Shown: in pieces, positions 36,849 to 46,970 of the stretch
Position numbering within the stretch: position 1 is the first letter of the stretch
Layout of the letters: the number at the start of each line of letters is the position of its first letter
NCBI GenBank assembly: GCA_030280995.1
Contig: JASXTE010000017.1
Location: forward strand, 12,886,498 to 12,950,497
Reading direction: 5' to 3'
From: Hemileia vastatrix
Taxonomy: Eukaryota > Basidiomycota > Pucciniomycetes > Pucciniales > Zaghouaniaceae
DNA length: 64,000 bases
Made by a program: the position numbers and the translations under genes
The notes under the pieces: generated by a model
What the model saw: only the letters and a program-made list of their open reading frames with translations
Told to the model about the DNA's origin: nothing
Databases searched by the model: none

Positions 36849-37269
36849 TGAAGGACCCATTTGGCTAGGTTACTAAGTTCTGGTGTTCTCTAAACTTGCT
36901 TAACATGATGATTTATTTATAGTGAGTATTGATTTAGAATTTGATTAGTTAAGAAGGCTAAATAGTAAAAATAAGAGACTTTATATAGATGCTAGTGATT
37001 TTCTGTTTTTCCCTATCCAATCTCTTATTTTCTCTCTTCATTAAAAACTGAACTATCACATTATTGTTTCTTACACTTTAGCTTAAATTTATATTATTTA
37101 TCTCAAAACCCTTTTTTGTCTGTATATTCATCTATCACTGGGGACACATATTGTGCTAAACTCTGTTTACAGGTATTGATACTGATCATAGTATACTATA
37201 GGTGATTGATAACAATTGACTAACAATATGGGGGTTAACTAATAGATAAATCTTTAAGTATAAATTAAA
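36849..37269 (+). repeat. Copia right (3') LTR, cut by element B
   Basis: It begins TGAAGGACCCATTTGGCTAG and aligns to the left LTR at 16120, including ACTTTATATAGATGCTAGTG near 36978. It carries about 55 bp absent from the left copy and one copy of the 72-bp tail unit. Homology lasts to the CACTA-like insertion at about 37270. I found no recognisable continuation after 57306, so the LTR end and the copia TSD stay unresolved. Confidence 0.7.
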
Positions 37270-38099
37270 CTTTGCAATATGGGGGGTGGACTTGCTAACA
37301 AGTCCGCAACCTTCAACCCTCATTCATATCTAATTGAGCACAAATTGAGGTAGTGATGAAACAATAAACAACAAATGTTGAAATTACTTTGAGAATAAAT
37401 TGAAAAATAATTTAATATTGATTGGAGAAGCAGCTGAAAATTACTACAAAAAATCTTGATATCTGACTTACAGGAAGTTTTCAAGAAATATTGAAATAAG
37501 GATATCCCACAGACTAACTATGGCTGGAAAATGGTTAAGACATTAAAAAATCATGTTTTTTTGGTAGTTATTGACAAACAGTAAAAATCTCATATGATAT
37601 GAAGTAAAATCTGTTTTAAATAAATATGCATGTTTTTTACCTATCAATATATAGGGCAATCACCTAATATCATCAAAAACATTTAAGGAAAAATACTTGG
37701 TGAACAGATATAGTTAATTTCATTTTATCAGTAAAATTTTCAAAAAAATATATATTTATTCAAATTTTATGACTGCATATAATTAAATATCATCAAGCCA
37801 TAAGATATATGTGTGAGGCACATTACTATTCTAAATGAATTCAACATAAATTTGGATGCAGGTATTATTTATCTAATTAATATAGATAAATTCTTTTTAC
37901 AATTAAGAAAAAAAAATTGAAAAATATTATTTAAAAAAACAACTCAATTATGTCTTTAACATATTAAAATGTTAAGGGAGAAACTTTAATGAAAATAAAA
38001 CAAATGACCAATGAATAGTGCACTATTTAAGTGTTTTTTTTTTGTTTCAGGCTGTTAACTGCTCCTTGTCATTTAATATTATATATATATATACATTTT

Positions 38100-38800
38100 T
38101 TCTTTAGTTTATCAACTCACATTTCTTCTCATTCTCTACTCTCTCATAGATCTTATTCTTCTCACCTCTCACCTCTCACATCTCCTTGCTTCCTTACCCT
38201 TTATTATCTTATCCCATGTTGTATCCCCTCTCCATTGTTTGTACTTTTTCCTCTACACCCCCTTTAATCCTCTCTCAATCAAAACAACTATTGTTTCTCC
38301 CCTTCTCACCCCTTTTTCTCAATAGCAAGTGAATGGGGTGAGATAGAAGTTAAAATGGTTGGTGTGGAAAGTGAAAAGGATTTATTTTGGTGAAGAGCAA
38401 AAGGGGTGGTATTCAGAGAATCAGGAGTAGAATCAGTAGATAAAGAGGTAGGGTGGGTTAGAGAGGGTAGTAAGTGGGGTGGGTGAGATGGGTAACTGTT
38501 TCAATAAAGAATGATGAGGTGAGATAGGGAGAGATGAAAAAGGGGTTAGCTTTAGTAATAAGGGTAGTGAGAGGAGTTGTGTCGGGTTAAAATTGACAAG
38601 AGAGATGTAGAGAGGTAGAATAAACCAGTGACAAAGGGTGAAGAGTTTAGAAAACTAGGCTGGGAGAATTGGCAAGTGCAGAAAATTTAGAGGGATTGTG
38701 AGCAAAATGGGATGTGAGAAAATAGTAGAAAAGCATGTGAAAACAAATCAAAACATTTTCAGAGAAGTAGAGGGGGGATAAAGTGAGGCAGTAAAAAACT
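38100..38800 (+). other. Pyrimidine-to-purine switch, copy B
   Basis: The plus strand is C/T-rich to about 38320 (CTCACCTCTCACCTCTCAC) and then G/A-rich to about 38790 (GGTAGGGTGGGTTAGAGAGG). It occupies the same place as in copies A and C, about 1.05 kb from the left end. Open frames in it are compositional. Near 38815-38830 CTTTTGGCCAAAAG adds a perfect 14-bp palindrome. Confidence 0.7.
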
Positions 38801-39626
38801 GAAGGTGAACCCTATCTTTTGGCCAAAAGATAGTATTCACCCTGTCAGTTAACATCACATTTCCTTGACTATAAAAAATAATTGGAAACTCTTGTGTATG
38901 TCTATGTGTACACCTAAGTACATAAAACATACATCATGATTGACTGTTTTTAATAAATACTGATATTTATAGCAGAAAAATTATTAAAAAATAAAGAGTA
39001 ACCATGAAAAATTAGTAAATATTTATAGAAATAATTTCACAAAATTCTTCTAATAATTATAAATGAGATAAAGAAAAAAATAAGTAAATTTTGGAAACAA
39101 GTTCTAACAAGAACCAAAAATATACTAATACTTTAAGCTATTATTTTCATGTTATTTATTAGGTAATTTTAATTAGATTTTAGTTTAATTTAAATACTTT
39201 GTGTGGGATTCAAAGTAGCTGCTACCAGAATTATAGAATTCAAAAAAAGGTTTAACATAAAATACATTATTATATTTAAAATTTTATCGTTATTTATTGT
39301 TCTATAATAGCTATACATACCTGAATAGCCATTTGTAATAAATAGAATTTTTGGAAGATTAAAAAAGATATCTGTCACAATATATGTACTATAGTATAAT
39401 CTGTAACAGAAGAATGTTTCTTGAGTCCTTTCATTGCTTAAAATATTTCACACCAATGAATATAAACATTTTTACAAAATTATATATCTTAGATTTTATG
39501 GAACTTGGATTGAACTTCTAATGAAATCCTGTCCTGACTGTAGCTAAAGATGACTTAATCCATAAGAATTCATTTTATTTTTTTTGAATTTTAATATTAG
39601 ATTTTTCAATATATGTACAGTTATAT

Positions 39627-40406
39627 TGTCAAGGACGCTTTTGGTCTAGAAGATTTAGTATGAAGTTTTACGAGGATTTTAAGGGTTAAAATGGATTCTC
39701 AACAATTTTGGTACATATTTCTTAATCTAAGTGATTTAATTACTCAAATAAAAGAGGTAGGATTAAAATATTGATATAATTTATAGATTAGAGTTACGTT
39801 ATTGTAAATACTAATGTTATAGAATATAAGAATAAGTTTTGATGTTTGTAATTGTAATAAAATAATCTAGTAAAGGAATGAATAAAAAAACAAAAAGAGA
39901 GGCCTTATATAGGCAAAGGAGGGACAAGGCACGGCAATCAAATTCTGAAAATATTAGTATGAGAGAGAGAGAAAAAGAATATTCCAGAAGGAGTATTTTC
40001 AAATAATAAAGTTGTTCTAAAAAGAAGGCATCAAAAAGATGTATTTACAGAGTATGTCAGAAATACATCAATTTATTTAATATTTACTGTAGAAGTCAAT
40101 TCTAAATAAGAAATTTGAATTTTTGTATATATTTAATATTATTTTAATTTAAAATCTATTTTTTAATATGAATCTTTATTTCTTCCAACCTGTCAAATGA
40201 GCACGGTGTTAGAGAAAAGATATAAGGGACAATTTTATATTTAATTTTAATTATTCATTTAATTTTATCATTCTGTAATTAGTTAATTTATTATAAGTAA
40301 TTTTAATGTAACTAATTTATAATTAAATAATTAAAATGATAAGGTGCGGCTTCATCCAGTAAATAATTAATTATTTCACTGGGTAAGTCTAGTAGCCTGG
40401 CTGACA
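39627..40406 (-). repeat. Gypsy LTR1 (780 bp), 3' LTR of the tandem
   Basis: On the minus strand it runs from TGTCAGCCAGG to the terminal TTGACA. It differs from LTR2 by a missing T near 39635 and a T instead of C at 39706; otherwise they look alike. A TATA-like CCTATATAAGG lies at 39903-39913 on the minus strand. The polypurine tract adjoins at 40407. Confidence 0.9.
39903..39913 (-). promoter_or_regulatory. TATA-like box in gypsy LTR1
   Basis: The minus strand reads GCCTATATAAGGCC. The same element is present at 47248-47258 (LTR2) and 54593-54603 (LTR3). In LTR2 and LTR3 it would drive Gag-Pol transcripts of internal copies 1 and 2. Confidence 0.5.
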
Positions 40407-40418
40407 CTCCCTCACTCT
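40407..40418 (-). promoter_or_regulatory. Gypsy polypurine tract, copy 1
   Basis: AGAGTGAGGGAG on the minus strand lies directly before the 3' LTR start TGTCAGCC, the expected priming site for plus-strand DNA. An identical tract stands at 47752-47763 before LTR2. Confidence 0.7.
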
Positions 40419-40441
40419 AAAAAAAACAGTAAAAAAAAATG

Positions 40442-41380
40442 CTATGATTTTTTCTTTTTATACTTTTTTAGTAGAGTAGGAAGATTAGATATCTCCTTCC
40501 CAGGTATCCAAGAATCATATTCAGATGATTTATTCTTGAATCTCAATAAGTATTCTGTACCTTTTTCAGCAGTGACTATTCTGTCATTTAGAATTTTTTC
40601 AATTTCTGCTGTTTCAGTGATTTCATTTGGGGTTTTCTTTGGTCTACCCCTCATTTTTGGAAATAAATCACTATTGGATGTGTAAGGTTTCAAAAGAGTA
40701 ATTGGAAAAACAGGATGTTTTCTGTCATATGGAGAATACAGAATAACTTCAACTGCATTATCTCCAATCATTCTTCTGACAACAAATGGACCAACAAACG
40801 GATCTTTTAATTTTTTATTACCTTGTAAGCTGAAGTGCACTGTAGAAATCAACACTTCATCACCCTTTTTAATAGTGTATTCTTTATGGGATTTGTCCCA
40901 TCTTTTCTTCCCATATTCAAATGATTTTTCAATACATTTTTGAGCATGATTTCTACATAGTTGTTGCATTTGAAGAAAAGATTTTACACCAGGATGTATA
41001 TCCAATTTAGGTATTTTGTTATTGAGAATTTGGGCAGGAGTATTTGGAACATATCCAAGCCAGAGCTCAAAAGGCTTTCTTTGAGTAACAGAATGAACAG
41101 TGCTATTATAAGCAAATTCTAACCCAGGAAGTAAGGTAACCCAATCATGAGTGAATCTGTCATTATCTTTATACTCAAGGCCAAAGGCACAATATCTTCT
41201 TATCATGTCCTTTAAAGTCTGAATCATTCTTTCAGCTAAACCATCAGTCTGAGGGTGATTGGCAGTAGAAAGTTTCAGATCACAACCACAAACATCCATC
41301 AGAGACATCCAAAATTCAGAAGTAAATTTAGGGTCTCTGTCAGAGATTATGGCTTTAGGAAAACCAGCAGTATTAAACAT
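40442..41380 (-). pseudogene. Gypsy integrase C-terminal part, copy 1
   Basis: 312 codons hold most of the integrase core and the C-terminal domains. Asp14 of SDRDPKF is the second catalytic residue, and Glu50 of the LAERMIQT motif is the third, giving the D-35-E spacing. FVGPFVVRRMIGDNAVEV is the GPY/F module at about 190-210. Residues near 258-310 (EYLLRFKNKSSEYDSWIP) form a chromodomain-like tail, often linked to targeting of chromatin. The piece is cut from the preceding one by an in-frame TGA at 41387-41389, two codons before the first Met. Identical to the copy at 47787-48725. Confidence 0.9.
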
Positions 41381-41386
41381 ATGAGA

Positions 41387-41695
41387 TCACCATAAGAAAG
41401 CTAATTCTTTAGTGGAAACATCCTTGTGGGTAGGGATAAATTTACACATTTTTGTGAATCTGTCCACAATAACCCAACAAGAGTTATAACTGTCTTTACC
41501 AGCAATAGGTAATCCTGTTACAAAATCCATGTTTACTATTTGCCATGGAGCATCAGGAGGTTCAATATGTTGCATTAATCCTGCTCTTTTACCAGTTAAT
41601 CTTTTTGATTTTTGGCAAGAATCACAAGATTCAACATATAATTTTGTGTCTTCAGACATATTAGCCCACCAAGCAGTGTTTTTAATTCTGATCAT
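41387..41695 (-). pseudogene. Gypsy integrase N-terminal part, copy 1
   Basis: 102 codons contain the CC half of the HHCC zinc-binding domain (ESCDSCQKSKR, Cys24 and Cys27) and the first catalytic Asp (Asp57 in VNMDFVTGLP). The HH half lies in the preceding fragment. Its ATG overlaps the upstream stop as ATGA at 41692-41695, where an A6 tract marks a -1 frame change; a one-base loss in the A run is the simplest cause. It ends at TGA 41387-41389, inside the core, where CGA would be a one-step ancestor. Confidence 0.88.
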
Positions 41696-42339
41696 TGTTT
41701 TTTCAAGATCAAATGTCCAGCTAATATGTCATCATGACAAATTTTCAAGATGATTTCTTTCATAGAAGGAGGAATAACAGTAACATTACTCAACTTTCTT
41801 CTATAATATAGATATCCTTCATCAATTGAAAATTTACCTTTTTCCAAAGCTTTTTGGTACTTTGGTGGAAGGGTTTTAATTAATGCTTGTATTGAAGCAT
41901 TCTTTGGATCATTTAATATGGTGCATAACTTTTTCAAGTCAGTGTCCTTATCATATGATTCCAGAATAAGCTGTAATAGCTCTTCCTCCATATCAACCAC
42001 ATATATCCCATGTATATGAATAATTTTGTCCTCAGGATCATACGCAGGATTAGAGTCATTATTTGGCAAAGGTAACCTAGATAACATATCCACATTTGAG
42101 TGAACAATACCAGCCCTATGAATAATTGTCATTCTCCCTCTGTACTCTTGAACAGCCAGCTGCCATCTCAACATATGTCTGTTAGGTGTTTTCAAGTTTA
42201 AAAGGGATTTAACTGCACTGCAGTCAGTGACAAGTTCAAATTTCTGGTCATCTAGGTAATAATGAAGCTTTTCTAGAGCCCATACTATAGTTAAACACTC
42301 TAATTGAGTAGCACCATATTTCAATTCACTATTTCTCAA
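41692..42339 (-). pseudogene. Gypsy RNase H end and integrase zinc-domain start, copy 1
   Basis: 215 codons begin inside RNase H: Glu14 of ATQLECL and Asp39 of VTDCSA complete the catalytic set begun by Asp718 of the previous piece. HMLRWQLAVQEYRG and VDMLSRLPL are typical of the end of gypsy RNase H. A linker follows, then CHDDILAGH, the two His of the integrase HHCC domain, at the end. The frame differs from the preceding piece by -1, and the first Met is internal rather than a real start. Confidence 0.88.
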
Positions 42340-42362
42340 GGTTCTTGAAATATAACAAATTA

Positions 42363-44585
42363 CTACTTCTGAAATTTATCATTCATCACTTGTTTTTGAT
42401 GGAGGGCAGCACCAAGACCAATGAAACTGGCATCAGTGTACAAAAAAAATGGTTGATTAAAGTCAGGTAAAGCAAGAATTGGTGCTGACATCAAACAGTG
42501 TTTCATAGTGTCAAAGGCTCTTTGTCTTTCACTATTCCAGACAAAAGCAACATGCTTTCTAGTTAATTGGGTAAGGGGTAAAGCTATGACTTGGTAATTT
42601 TTAATATACTGTCTATAGTATCCACACATTCCCAAAAAACTTTGGAGCTCTCTCACTGTTGTAGGAGCCTTCACCTGTTGTATGGCTGCCACTTTGTTCT
42701 GGTCAACACATATCTGTAAGCCTGAAACAACATGACCAAGAACTTTTAAATAATGGAAACCAAATTTACATTTCTTCAAAGCAAGTGTCATATTTATTTC
42801 ATCCATTTTCTGGAATACTTTACACAGGTGTTTAAGATGGTCCTCATATGTTTTTGAGAATATAATGATATCATCAATATAAACCATCAGCCATCCTTCA
42901 ATTATCTCTTGATGGAATGTGTTATCCATTACTTTTTGGAAAACTGAAGGGGCATTTTTAGGGCCAAATGGCATCCTAATATACTTATAAATACCCATAT
43001 GAGTGGCAATCATCAGAAAGTTCTGAGAATTTTTCTCAACAGGTACCTGGTGATATCCTTTATTACCATCCAAACAGCTGATATATTTAGCACCCTGTAA
43101 AGTAGCATGTATAGAGCTGATTCTAGGTAAAGGGTAGATATCATCAACAGTATAAGTGTTTAGTGCTCTATAATCACCACATAACCTGGCTTTATCTTTC
43201 TCATAAGAAATTAAGACAGGTGAGATAACACAATATTTAGGTGTTTCAACTATCTTTTCAATAATATTCATTTTTAAAAGGGTAGAGATATTGTCTTCAA
43301 TATCTTTTCTCTTTGTGGGAGAAGCAGGATAAGGCTTCTTCTTTAAACTAGGTGGTATATCAGTTAATGGGCAAGACAATGAAAGGTTCATTTCCTCTTT
43401 AACTAATCCCAGTTCATGTGACCCATGAGCAAAGGCCATAGGAAAAGATTTTATCAAGTTAATGATGGAATCTTTATCCTCACCAGAAAGTTGTTCTCCA
43501 AAAGAAGCATTGTCAATTTCAGACATAAGGGCATGCATTTCCTTTGTAGATCTTCCTTTATATTGAACCACAGAATTACATGTGTTCAATTCTGGTTTTA
43601 CTAATTTTTTAGGGGAGGAAATCTTAAATTTTCTCTTCCCATTCATCCCTATTGTGAAACATTGATTTGAGGGATCCAATTTTATGCCATACTTGGTTAA
43701 AATATCATTCCCTACAATAAACCAATTGCTTAAGTTATCATTCTTCATGACAACAAAATCACAAATAGCTCTTACAAAACCATTGTTATATTTAAAAAAC
43801 ACTGTGGCTTTGTACTTACCAATGGGGCATAAAACAGGGCCATACCCTCTCCAATTTTCAGAAATGATAGGCATCAGTTTAGATTTATAGTCTTGATCTA
43901 CTGAAGCAAGTGCTCTTTCAGATACTACACTTCCTCCAGCTCCAGAATCCAAAACAACTTCAATGCTGGTTCCATTGATCAAGACTGGTGCCTTAAGAGG
44001 GGCAATAATAATTGAGCTATCCTCAATGTTCTTTATGATCTCAGCATCTTCAACTGTAGATAAATCATTATTATCAATTTCAATAGTATTTAAATAATGA
44101 ATATCCTCTTCCAGCATCAAGATTTCTTGTTGAGATTCATATGAAATATTTCTGGCACAATCACTTGATGTATCATCCAGTACCACTGTGTCATCAGCAT
44201 GTTCCTCTGTTTGTTCTACAAGATTTATCTTCTTGTCACAAACATGTACTTTCTGCCAAGGCTTGTTGCACTTGAAGCAAGTGTTTGTTGCATACTTCTT
44301 TGGTGCAACAGGGGCAGAAGGTTTACCAACCTTTTCCAGAGGTTTCTGTTGGTAAGTGGAGGGTTTCTCCAAAGGGGTCCTAGGAATGAATCTTCTGGCA
44401 TCATACTTATTGTTTAGAAGTATCTTATTGCAAGTATTAATGAAAGAAGAGGGTTCTTTGGAGAACTCAGTCCTAGCCACTATCAAGTCTCTCAGAGACA
44501 TTGGTAATTTATAGAGGATCCTTTCCTTCCATAAATCAAACTCCATATTTGGGTCCATCGCCCTTAAGATTTTTACAAGTTTCAT
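42363..44585 (-). CDS. Gypsy Gag end-protease-reverse transcriptase, copy 1
   Basis: 740 codons. Residues 1-65 finish the capsid domain. A zinc knuckle of the CX2CX7HXC type is at 103-116 (CFKC...HVC). Retropepsin is at about 200-300 with the catalytic DSGAG at 213-217. Reverse transcriptase is at about 420-615: Asp506 and the YIDD box (569-572) are all intact. RNase H begins near 712 with Asp718. The ORF is in the same frame as the upstream gag and is separated from it by one TAG, so Met1 is probably not a natural start. It ends at a -1 frame break inside RNase H. Translation as listed would give an incomplete Pol. Confidence 0.9.
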   Translation of the reverse strand: MKLVKILRAMDPNMEFDLWKERILYKLPMSLRDLIVARTEFSKEPSSFINTCNKILLNNKYDARRFIPRTPLEKPSTYQQKPLEKVGKPSAPVAPKKYATNTCFKCNKPWQKVHVCDKKINLVEQTEEHADDTVVLDDTSSDCARNISYESQQEILMLEEDIHYLNTIEIDNNDLSTVEDAEIIKNIEDSSIIIAPLKAPVLINGTSIEVVLDSGAGGSVVSERALASVDQDYKSKLMPIISENWRGYGPVLCPIGKYKATVFFKYNNGFVRAICDFVVMKNDNLSNWFIVGNDILTKYGIKLDPSNQCFTIGMNGKRKFKISSPKKLVKPELNTCNSVVQYKGRSTKEMHALMSEIDNASFGEQLSGEDKDSIINLIKSFPMAFAHGSHELGLVKEEMNLSLSCPLTDIPPSLKKKPYPASPTKRKDIEDNISTLLKMNIIEKIVETPKYCVISPVLISYEKDKARLCGDYRALNTYTVDDIYPLPRISSIHATLQGAKYISCLDGNKGYHQVPVEKNSQNFLMIATHMGIYKYIRMPFGPKNAPSVFQKVMDNTFHQEIIEGWLMVYIDDIIIFSKTYEDHLKHLCKVFQKMDEINMTLALKKCKFGFHYLKVLGHVVSGLQICVDQNKVAAIQQVKAPTTVRELQSFLGMCGYYRQYIKNYQVIALPLTQLTRKHVAFVWNSERQRAFDTMKHCLMSAPILALPDFNQPFFLYTDASFIGLGAALHQKQVMNDKFQK

Positions 44586-44591
44586 TAAAAA

Positions 44592-45902
44592 CTAAATAGG
44601 TTTATCAGTAGAAGAGCTATATCTAGTTTCCTCATACTGCCTTTGTTGAGCCATTCTGAACTTGGAGCCACCAAATTGTGCTTTAATTAATTTCTTCCAA
44701 TCCTCCCATGAGTAGTCATTCCCATCCAGGAGAACAGATTCATACCACATCAAGGCAACATTAGTGAACAAAGAAATTAACTTGGACACAATTTCCTCAT
44801 CTGGGAGTTTGTAAGAATTTTTTAAGTTATCAATTCTGCAAATAAATTGTTGCCAATCAGAGGAAGAATCACCATCAAATGTTGGGTACTGGTCAAGTTT
44901 TGGCCAATTCTTTTGATTTGAAGGGGTCTCCTTAGTACTAGCTTGTTTCTGAGTAAGAAGCAGCTGTAATTTCTCTAATTGTGCTGAAATCTCATTGTTT
45001 AATCCTTCTGTTGCTGATCCTGGTGCATCATCAGTTTTTGATGGAAACTCAGTGTTATCAACAGGTATTTCTGGAGCTATTTTTACTTTAGATGAACTAG
45101 CCACAGGTACTATTTGAGCATCCTGCACTATATGTTCCTTCACAGAAATGTCAGAATATTTTTGGTCATTTAACAATGAGTTCAATTTTTCTTCAATGGT
45201 TGTTAGTCTTGTTTTCATTCTTGGAAGACTAGATAAACTCTCATTGATAGTTGCAAAAGATAATTGATTTTTATTTTGAAAAGATGACAAATGTTCATTC
45301 AATCTTTTCAGATTTATCTTATCTATCTCTACCTCCTGGCAACAGGCAGATACAGTATCTTTTAGTTTAGACAAATCATTTTTTATATTTTGCCATAAAG
45401 CAACTTTCTTTTCATGTGTTGCTTTGTAATGAGACAATTCATCAGAGACTCTCTGTGATTCACTTCTTAATGCTTGATAACCCTGATCAGTTAACAAACT
45501 ATTATATCTCTGAGTCAATTGCATATTGTTCATTATATGATTTTGCTTGGAAATAATATCTCTCAAGTGCTCATCATTAATTCTTGCTACATCTGGAGTG
45601 TTTCTCAATAAGGAAACTGAGTAACTTTCCAGACTCTCATAGAACTCAGGGTAAAGAGTTTCATCAATCACAGCCATATCAGGATTAATCATTGAGGTAG
45701 CAATTAAAAGTAAAGGATTTGATACATGAGTGATTTTTCTACTAGGATTTCTACTTCTTCCATCTCTACATCCTGTTTGGGGCAAGGATTTATTAGTTTG
45801 AGAAATTCTTCTTGTTAAAGGAGAACTTACTGAAGTAGGCTCATCATAATCAATTAAGTCTAGTTCTTCTTCATGTGCAGCAGAACCACTTTGGTCAGTC
45901 AT
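44592..45902 (-). CDS. Gypsy Gag N-terminal part, copy 1
   Basis: 436 codons from an ATG at 45902 that follows the leader. The N-terminus is acidic (EEELDLIDYDEP). A long predicted coiled coil spans about 120-270, rich in Leu, Lys and Glu (RINDEHLRDIISKQN onward). A Ser/Pro linker leads to the capsid-like retrotransposon gag domain from about 340 (WPKLDQYPTFDGD, WQQFICRIDNLK). The TAG at 44592-44594 stops inside that domain, and the same frame continues two codons later in the pol ORF. A CAG-to-TAG change would explain it. Identical to 51937-53247. Confidence 0.88.
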   Translation of the reverse strand: MTDQSGSAAHEEELDLIDYDEPTSVSSPLTRRISQTNKSLPQTGCRDGRSRNPSRKITHVSNPLLLIATSMINPDMAVIDETLYPEFYESLESYSVSLLRNTPDVARINDEHLRDIISKQNHIMNNMQLTQRYNSLLTDQGYQALRSESQRVSDELSHYKATHEKKVALWQNIKNDLSKLKDTVSACCQEVEIDKINLKRLNEHLSSFQNKNQLSFATINESLSSLPRMKTRLTTIEEKLNSLLNDQKYSDISVKEHIVQDAQIVPVASSSKVKIAPEIPVDNTEFPSKTDDAPGSATEGLNNEISAQLEKLQLLLTQKQASTKETPSNQKNWPKLDQYPTFDGDSSSDWQQFICRIDNLKNSYKLPDEEIVSKLISLFTNVALMWYESVLLDGNDYSWEDWKKLIKAQFGGSKFRMAQQRQYEETRYSSSTDKPI

Positions 45903-46132
45903 TTTAAGATTTTACTGAAATGAAGAAGAGAGACAATACGATTAATTGGTCTTTCTTTTTGATTTTTATTTAAAATAAAATAAAATAAAAATAATAAAAA
46001 AAATCTTTTTTAGGATAAAAATCAACTGAATAAAATTAATTTATTAATTCAAAAAATAATTTAAAACCAGTATTATAATATAATCAACTGTAGAAATAAA
46101 TTAAAATTTTTATTAATACTTTTAATTAATTA

Positions 46133-46510
46133 TTTTCAGGATTTTAATCAACTAATTTATTACCAGGACTTAATGTCAACTGAAGTAATTAAATATGAAT
46201 CTTTATTAAAAATTTTTTTATTTAACTGATCACTTAACTACCAGGACTTAATGTCAACTGAAGTAATTAAATATGAAGTTTTATTTTAAAATTATATTAA
46301 ACTGATCACTTAACTACCAGGACTTAATGTCAACTGAAGTAATTAAATATGAGTTTTATTAATTAAAAAAAATTTATTGAACTGCCAGGACTCAAAGTCA
46401 ACTGAAGTAATTAAATATGAATTATTTATTAATTAAAAAAAATATTATTGTCAGGACAATTTGTCAACTGGAACAATTAAAATTTAAATTAATCAGGACA
46501 AATGTCAACT
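46133..46510 (-). repeat. Leader repeats of gypsy, copy 1
   Basis: The 5' leader between LTR2 and gag has four direct repeats of a 68-78-bp unit starting at about 46163, 46241, 46317 and 46385. Each contains CCAGGACTTAATGTCAACTG followed by AAGTAATTAAATATGA. Two shorter, worn units follow (46451, 46493), and a partial one precedes (46133). The same array is at 53478-53855. Non-coding; it could hold a packaging or enhancer element, but nothing shows this directly. Confidence 0.85.
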
Positions 46511-46741
46511 GAAAAATTATAATAATTAATATTAAAATATAATTATTTTATTACTTCTGGGACTAAGAACACTTATTGCTCTATTATGGTCAACTAGGAA
46601 AAATAAAAAAAATATAATAATAAAAATAAATTCCAAATTACCAGACACCTCCCCCTGTAAAATGAGCAAATTAATGCCACTTACAGAGTGCTGAGTAAAA
46701 GGAAATACGTAGCAAATGAAGAGTGAAGAGTAACCCACAAA

Positions 46742-46970
46742 TAGTAATATCAATAATTACCACGATATATACGACGTTTAGTCAGTATATGAACCTAAGT
46801 TTTGGAGTGCGGTTTAATTTCCGTTCACAGCAAGAACTTTTGTCACGTGACGTATGATGTTCGTCGTTTTCTCGCCTCTCTTGTCCTTTACAGGTACTTG
46901 TACACCAATGGTCCCTTCGATTAGGCCTCAATTAACGTTGCGCCGTCGATATTTCGGAAAGGTTCCCAAT
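46742..46970 (-). promoter_or_regulatory. CpG-rich leader and candidate primer binding site, copy 1
   Basis: This 229-bp block beside LTR2 is far richer in G+C and CpG (about 16 CpG) than the rest of the window and contains the palindrome TCACGTGA near 46853. Two bases inside the LTR end, the minus strand reads TGGGAACCTTTCCGAAAT (46968 down to 46951), in the position of a primer binding site. It starts with the TGG expected to pair with the CCA end of a tRNA. I cannot name the tRNA. Copy 2 is at 54087-54315 with one base difference. Confidence 0.65.

Larger units (their letters stand above)
16120..37269 (+). mobile_element. Ty1/copia retrotransposon, broken and multiply interrupted
   Basis: One copia element is spread over 21 kb. 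Its order is LTR (16120-16556), gag and protease (16603-17990), a GAG-pre-integrase joint (22486-22587), integrase, RT and RNase H (33672-36840), a polypurine tract (about 36837-36848) and the right LTR (from 36849). The gene order PR-IN-RT-RH defines copia. Removing the two CACTA-like inserts and the MITE with one TSD each leaves about 5.0 kb, a normal copia length. Across the first insertion the reading frame rejoins to give WHQCLGHLN, the expected H-x4-GH signature. Many stops and lost catalytic residues show that it is dead. Confidence 0.85.

Noticed and set aside
39817..40002. 61-residue minus-strand frame repeated in all three gypsy LTRs
   Set aside because: Lies across the LTR promoter region and is repeated only because the LTR is; no family resemblance.
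43684..44417. Plus-strand frames within the gypsy pol (68 and 72 residues)
   Set aside because: Antisense shadows of the protease and gag coding sequence.
46532..46753. 73-residue minus-strand frame in the gypsy leader
   Set aside because: It precedes gag in the untranslated leader, consists mainly of hydrophobic AT-rich codons, and its repetition is due to the tandem duplication.
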